From Frigoriglobus tundricola (GTDB lineage Bacteria > Planctomycetota > Planctomycetia > Gemmatales > Gemmataceae), in NCBI RefSeq assembly GCF_013128195.2, contig NZ_CP053452.2:6324001-6388000 (forward strand): a DNA stretch of 64,000 nt. Direction: 5' to 3'. The notes below the pieces were generated by a model. The model did not search any database. It was not told the origin of the DNA and saw only the letters and a program-made list of their open reading frames with translations. Position 1 is the stretch's first letter, and every line of letters begins with the position of its first letter. Shown piece by piece: positions 60,385 through 64,000 of this stretch. Both the position numbers and the translations under genes were made by a program.

Positions 60385-60962
60385 CGCCACCCGATCGGTT
60401 CACCGCACCTCGAACACGTATTCCCTCACATCGGCCTCCCGACCGGCCCTGGGGGGCGTCGAGACCGCTCGCGGACCACGCTCCGGGACACCACCCGCGC
60501 ACTCTCTTGTAGACGATGGTCGGGGTGAAAAGCCGGAACGGCTTCGATCTGAGAAACGGTGTGGAAGCGAGTCGTGAAGCCGCACGTCCCATCGGGGAAG
60601 GGCAGAGAGATGTGGCAATTTCAATCGCGTGTGAAAACAAAAAAAGACCGACCACAACCTTCTGAACTGTCGCCCATTCAGTTCAGATGATCGTGGCCGG
60701 TCTGTTATTACTATAAGACATGCCTCCCCCTGGGGTCAACAATTCGCGTCGGTTTTTTCGACGTATGTCGTGTTCCCAGCGCCTGATTTTCCGACACTGG
60801 GCAGCAGACGCAGTATCGTCGCTCCTGTTGTTTCCCGAAGTTATTTCACGTCAGCATGTTCTGTCGCCACCCTTCGCCATCGCCATCCGACGCTCAGGGA
60901 GTTGCGGTTGACCGAGTCCTCAGACGAAGCCCAGAATGCGTCACCTTCATTGAGGTGACTTG
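60385..60962. other. Long intergenic region
   Basis: 578 bp without a convincing gene. It contains the stem-loop at 60645-60703, and moderately AT-rich DNA around 60700-60860. Confidence 0.45.
60645..60703 (-). terminator. Two-part stem-loop with T-tract on the - strand
   Basis: Outer arms agaccgaccac / gtggccggtct (60645-60655, 60693-60703; one G-T pair) enclose a perfect inner stem, tctgaactg / cagttcaga (60661-60669, 60679-60687). Seven A precede it on the + strand, so on the - strand the hairpin is followed by ttttttt. It looks like a terminator for a - strand transcript, but no - strand gene lies upstream of it. Confidence 0.65.
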
Positions 60963-62045
60963 ATGCGCGTATCACTCCTTGCGGCGGTTCTGGTCGTGGC
61001 ATCCGCTCCGGCCCTCGTGGCCGATGAACCGGAGGCGAAGTACAAGGGGAAGCCCCTCGACTACTGGGTGGAGCAACTTCAGAAAGCACCAACCGACGAG
61101 CAGCAGAAGGTCGCAGCGGCTGCGGTCGCTGCGTTCGGCCGTCAAGCCCAGCCCGCGGTGCCGAAACTGCTCGCGATGCTCGAAGACCGGTCCTGGGAGT
61201 TCCGAGGATTGATCGCTGAGATTCTGCTTGAGATCGGTCCGCATACTGAAGGAATTGTGCCGGTACTGGCACAACGCTTGAAGGAAAACAAAGTCTGCGA
61301 TCCCGACCTCGTCATTGATTTGTTGCGCGAGTTGGACCCGGATCGGAAGGAAACAATTCCCGCGCTGATCGCGGCACTCGACCACCGCGAAACTCGTTTC
61401 TTTGCCGTGAGAGAACTCTGCAAGGGTCCAGCGGTCGTCAAGGACGCCTTACCCACCCTTCGTCGCGCCGCGTTGCAGATCGTTTTAGAAGAAGAGAAGA
61501 GCCCCTCGAAGTCGGTCGTGAAGTGGCAACGTTACGGAAAAAACAACAACCACAATATGTCCGACTCTCTCGAAGACTTGCACGGTTTGGGTGAGGACGC
61601 CGTACCGATCTTGCTCGCCCTGCTCGACGCCCCCGGCAAACTCGGAAAGACGGCCGCACTCAAGGAATTCGCGAAGCTCGGGCCGGTGGCCGTGAAGTCC
61701 GCGCCCGCATTGAAGAAGCAGTTGAAGCACGACGACCCGCGCGTGCGCTACTTCGCCTGCGCCGCGTTGTGGGCCGTGGCAGAGAGCCCCGATGTGGTCC
61801 CGGTTCTCGTTCAGCTAATGGACGCGAAAGCCGAACCCTCGGTGAACTGGGACATGGAGGCGGCCAAACTGCTCGGCGACATCGGTCCCAAGGCCAAGGA
61901 CGCGCTACCCCCACTCAAAGCGCTCGCGCAGAAACAATGGGATCCGGCAGACTACGCCGTTCCGTCTGAGCTATTCCGTCCCCATTCCGCCCAAGAAGCG
62001 GCAAGGTGGGCCATCGACCGAATCGAGGGCAAAGCGAAGAAGTAG
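60963..62045 (+). CDS. Exported HEAT-repeat protein (first of two paralogues)
   Basis: 360 residues. Signal peptide MRVSLLAAVLVVASAPALVADE, then helical HEAT repeats: AFGRQAQPAVPKLLAML, EIGPHTEGIVPVLAQRL, KLGPVAVKSAPALKKQLKHD and DIGPKAKDALPPLKAL. The conserved start GKPLDYWVEQLQKAPTDEQ and end IEGKAKK are shared with the next gene. HEAT arrays bind other proteins; no partner is known. ATG 60963. The spacer to the paralogue is only 53 bp. Confidence 0.85.
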   Translation: MRVSLLAAVLVVASAPALVADEPEAKYKGKPLDYWVEQLQKAPTDEQQKVAAAAVAAFGRQAQPAVPKLLAMLEDRSWEFRGLIAEILLEIGPHTEGIVPVLAQRLKENKVCDPDLVIDLLRELDPDRKETIPALIAALDHRETRFFAVRELCKGPAVVKDALPTLRRAALQIVLEEEKSPSKSVVKWQRYGKNNNHNMSDSLEDLHGLGEDAVPILLALLDAPGKLGKTAALKEFAKLGPVAVKSAPALKKQLKHDDPRVRYFACAALWAVAESPDVVPVLVQLMDAKAEPSVNWDMEAAKLLGDIGPKAKDALPPLKALAQKQWDPADYAVPSELFRPHSAQEAARWAIDRIEGKAKK

Positions 62046-62098
62046 CCGTGCGATTCCGCGGACCGAATCCCGATCGCAACTTCACACGGAGGTGTCCT

Positions 62099-63235
62099 GT
62101 GCGCGTGTCGCTGCTCGCCGTGGTTCTCGTGATCGCATCCGCTCCGGCGCTCGCGGCCGAAGAACCGGTACCGAAGTACGAGGGCAAGCCGCTCGAATAC
62201 TGGGTGACGCGATTCCAAAAGGCCGAGACGGACGAGCAGCGCCGCGACGCCGCGGCTGCGATCCGGGCGTTCGGCGCTGACGCCGCACCCGCCCTCCCGA
62301 CGTTCATCGAGATGCTCGCCGATCACTCGCCGGGCTATCGGGCTTTTGTGATCGACATGATCGCAGCAATCGGCCCGAAGGCCCAGGAGGCGCGACCGTT
62401 CATCCGGAAGTTAATCCAGGATCCGAAATCGCCCCCGTATGGGGGTGTCGATGCGATCGTCGCTATCAGCCCGGAGCCGAAAGAAGCCGCGCAGCTGCTG
62501 GCCCCGCTCCTGGAAAACGGCGAAGTGAAGTCCTCTGTCTATCGTGCGCTCTGCGACATCGGGCCAGACGCGAAGGACGCGCTGCCTGCAATCCGGCGCT
62601 ACGTCCTGAACATCATCGCGACAACCGAGCGGAGACCGGGATCGCACCGGTTCGACTGCGCCGGGTTGGCCAAGTTGGGACCGGATGTCGTGCCGCTTGC
62701 CGTGGAAATGCTTGAGACACACGACGGGCGCGGAAGAGACGAAGCGCTCACGTGTCTGGAGGAACTGGGGGCGAAAGCGAACAAGGCCGTACCCTCACTT
62801 CTCAAGCTCCTCAAACACGATGACGCCGAATCGCGATACCGTGCGGCCGTCATGCTCTGGAAGTGGGAGAAGAACACGGCTGCCGTTCCCGCGCTCGCGA
62901 GCGTGTTGACAGCAGAGGCGAAAATCCGGAGGGATCGCTTACAGGTGGAATCGAACTTCGCCGCGGATGCGGCGAGGATGCTTGGCGAGATCGGGCCGGA
63001 CGCCAAGGCGGTACTCCCGGCGTTGCGCGAGGCCGTCACGATCGGCATTCCGGCCAGCGTACTTTCCAAAGTCTATTTCGATTTGGCAATCACAAGCTAT
63101 CCGGGCACCGCAGTGTACTTGGTGAGTGGGAAGGAAAAGGAGTATGAACTCCACCTTCGATACCAATCGTTGGTGACTGTGGCCCAAGCCGCAGAAGAGG
63201 CCATCAATAAAATCGAGGGGAAGGCGAAGAAGTAG
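62099..63235 (+). CDS. Exported HEAT-repeat protein (second paralogue)
   Basis: 378 residues. GTG 62099 with cggaggtg just upstream. Signal peptide RVSLLAVVLVIASAPALAAE, nearly the same as in the preceding gene, then GKPLEYWVTRFQKAETDEQ and HEAT units (AIGPKAQEARPFIRKLI, DIGPDAKDALPAIRRYV, ELGAKANKAVPSLLKLLKHD, EIGPDAKAVLPALREAV). It ends with the same KIEGKAKK. It is a diverged tandem duplicate; both are probably cotranscribed. Confidence 0.85.
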   Translation: MRVSLLAVVLVIASAPALAAEEPVPKYEGKPLEYWVTRFQKAETDEQRRDAAAAIRAFGADAAPALPTFIEMLADHSPGYRAFVIDMIAAIGPKAQEARPFIRKLIQDPKSPPYGGVDAIVAISPEPKEAAQLLAPLLENGEVKSSVYRALCDIGPDAKDALPAIRRYVLNIIATTERRPGSHRFDCAGLAKLGPDVVPLAVEMLETHDGRGRDEALTCLEELGAKANKAVPSLLKLLKHDDAESRYRAAVMLWKWEKNTAAVPALASVLTAEAKIRRDRLQVESNFAADAARMLGEIGPDAKAVLPALREAVTIGIPASVLSKVYFDLAITSYPGTAVYLVSGKEKEYELHLRYQSLVTVAQAAEEAINKIEGKAKK

Positions 63236-63256
63236 CCGCGACCCTCCGGAAGCACC

Positions 63257-63751
63257 ATGAACGTTCCTCTGCCGAAGTACGTCGAGCGCGGGCCGATCCA
63301 CGACATCGCGTGGGTGCCGCTGAAGTTCTTCACCGACCCCCGCGGGTGGCTCGTCGAACTGTTCCGCAACGATCTCGTGCCGCCGCAGTTCCACCCGGTC
63401 ATGGCCTACGTGTCCATGACCAAACCCGGCGTCGTCCGCGGGCCGCACGAGCACATCGACCAGTCCGACTATTTCTGCTTCGTCGGGCCGTCCACGTTCC
63501 GCGTGTACCTCTGGGACGCGCGCAAGGGCTCGCCCACGTTCGGAGCAAAAGAGGTGCGTGACGTCGGCGAGAGCACGCCCTACGCGCTGATCGTGCCGCC
63601 GGGCGTGGTTCACGCCTACAAGAACGTCGGCGACAAGGACGGCTGGGTGTTCAACGGCGCGAACCGCCTCTACGCCGGCTGGTTGAAGCAGGAACCGGTG
63701 GATGAGATCCGCCACGAGAAAGACCCGAACAGCCCGTATCAGGTCGAGTGA
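63257..63751 (+). CDS. RmlC-like cupin (dTDP-4-dehydrorhamnose 3,5-epimerase family)
   Basis: 164 residues. Seen: PLKFFTDPRGWLVELFRND, MAYVSMTKPGVVRGPHEHID, then SDYFCFVGPSTFRVYLWDAR and TPYALIVPPGVVHAYKNVG, the core of the RmlC fold, with His residues (H-E-H and HAYKN) at the active-site positions. Many relatives epimerise NDP-keto-sugars, others are only RmlC-like. It is a short version of the family. It follows the HEAT gene by 21 bp and has ggaag before the ATG. Confidence 0.85.
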   Translation: MNVPLPKYVERGPIHDIAWVPLKFFTDPRGWLVELFRNDLVPPQFHPVMAYVSMTKPGVVRGPHEHIDQSDYFCFVGPSTFRVYLWDARKGSPTFGAKEVRDVGESTPYALIVPPGVVHAYKNVGDKDGWVFNGANRLYAGWLKQEPVDEIRHEKDPNSPYQVE

Positions 63752-63777
63752 CAGCGTGGCTGTCGGTCGCGGGCGAG

Positions 63778-63919
63778 CGTGGCTCCGCACGCGAGGCCCG
63801 GCGGCGGATGCGCTACGCGGACCGGCGCAAGCGGGACACGAGTAGCCAAGGGCCGTCGGGCCTCGTCGCAGAGCCTCCTCGACCGCGACCTCGCGTGCCG
63901 GCACGCGAGGCCCGACGGC
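63778..63919. repeat. Palindromic repeat cluster GCACGCGAGGCCCG
   Basis: A 22-bp perfect palindrome at 63889-63910, surrounded by inverted arms gccgtcgggcctcg (63852-63865) and cgaggcccgacggc (63906-63919). A further direct copy of gcacgcgaggcccg lies near 63787. It sits between convergent genes. Confidence 0.75.
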
Positions 63920-63929
63920 GACAGCTTCA

Positions 63930-64000
63930 CTAATCGGCCACGAACGGCCTCAGTTCCTCTTCGGTGAGCGGGCGGTCGAAGTGCGCGCCGAGGAAGTAGT
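63930..64000 (-). CDS. C-terminal end of a gene running off the right edge
   Basis: The last about 22 codons of a - strand gene (YFLGAHFDRPLTEEELRPFV-AD, then stop at 63930-63932). The frame is open to the window edge and the composition is coding-like. Too short to identify. Confidence 0.6.
   Translation of the reverse strand, partial: YFLGAHFDRPLTEEELRPFVAD

Noticed and set aside
1..64000. tRNA, rRNA or CRISPR array
   Set aside because: No cloverleaf, rRNA-like stretch or regularly spaced direct repeat was recognised by eye. The palindromes are inverted, not spaced direct repeats. A tRNAscan or CRISPR search would settle it.

Overview
The window is high-GC DNA that most resembles a planctomycete of the Gemmata/Gemmataceae type. 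The evidence is a Ser/Thr kinase translationally coupled to an ECF sigma factor, exported proteins carrying the planctomycete-style N-terminal LExxxDRLxP motif, a TPR-rich membrane protein, DUF1570/DUF2171-type proteins, and many intergenic palindromic repeats. The assignment comes from gene content, not from a phylogeny. No rRNA, tRNA or CRISPR array was recognised.

Layout. (1) 1-12.9 kb is a surface-polysaccharide locus. A Wzt-like ABC ATPase (cut by the left edge) is divergent from a Wzm-like permease. Eight + strand genes follow: a glycosyltransferase-like protein, a GT4 enzyme, a sulfotransferase, an NAD-dependent epimerase, two GT2 enzymes, UDP-galactopyranose mutase and a two-part glycosyltransferase. 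Together they suggest a sulfated, galactofuranose-containing glycan exported by an ABC transporter. (2) 12.9-19.1 kb, - strand, is a four-gene light-sensing unit: heme oxygenase (bphO), bacteriophytochrome kinase (bphP), a single-domain response regulator and a seven-domain hybrid kinase, largely with overlapping genes. (3) 19.4-21.7 kb holds small membrane and stress-like proteins (LEA-like, DUF2171) with clear terminators. (4) 21.9-29.7 kb is an ECF sigma factor / kinase-TPR / exported protein operon. The kinase has C-terminal frameshifts, and the exported protein is split by an IS66-family element with a perfect 8-bp target duplication. (5) 30-32.8 kb holds a secreted protein and an IS630-family element inserted in a short Cys-rich gene. 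(6) 32.8-48.9 kb is mixed metabolism and cell envelope: papain-like protease, polyprenyl-type GT2, GT87 membrane enzyme, a second kinase, UbiX, a gluzincin-like protein, DedA, a sugar isomerase-like protein, LOG, lipase and a beta-hydroxyacid dehydrogenase-like protein. (7) 48.9-64 kb holds a TMTC-like membrane-TPR protein, an SDR with a divergent AraC regulator, an exported repeat protein, a thioredoxin-like protein, a metallopeptidase, a large LamG/esterase protein, a PAS-PAS protein, two tandem HEAT-repeat paralogues and an RmlC-like cupin. The window ends in the C-terminus of another - strand gene.

A recurring feature is a set of intergenic palindromes. Several have arms that are hairpins themselves, and several share a core around CGTCTCG. 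One related repeat sits in frame inside a glycosyltransferase gene.
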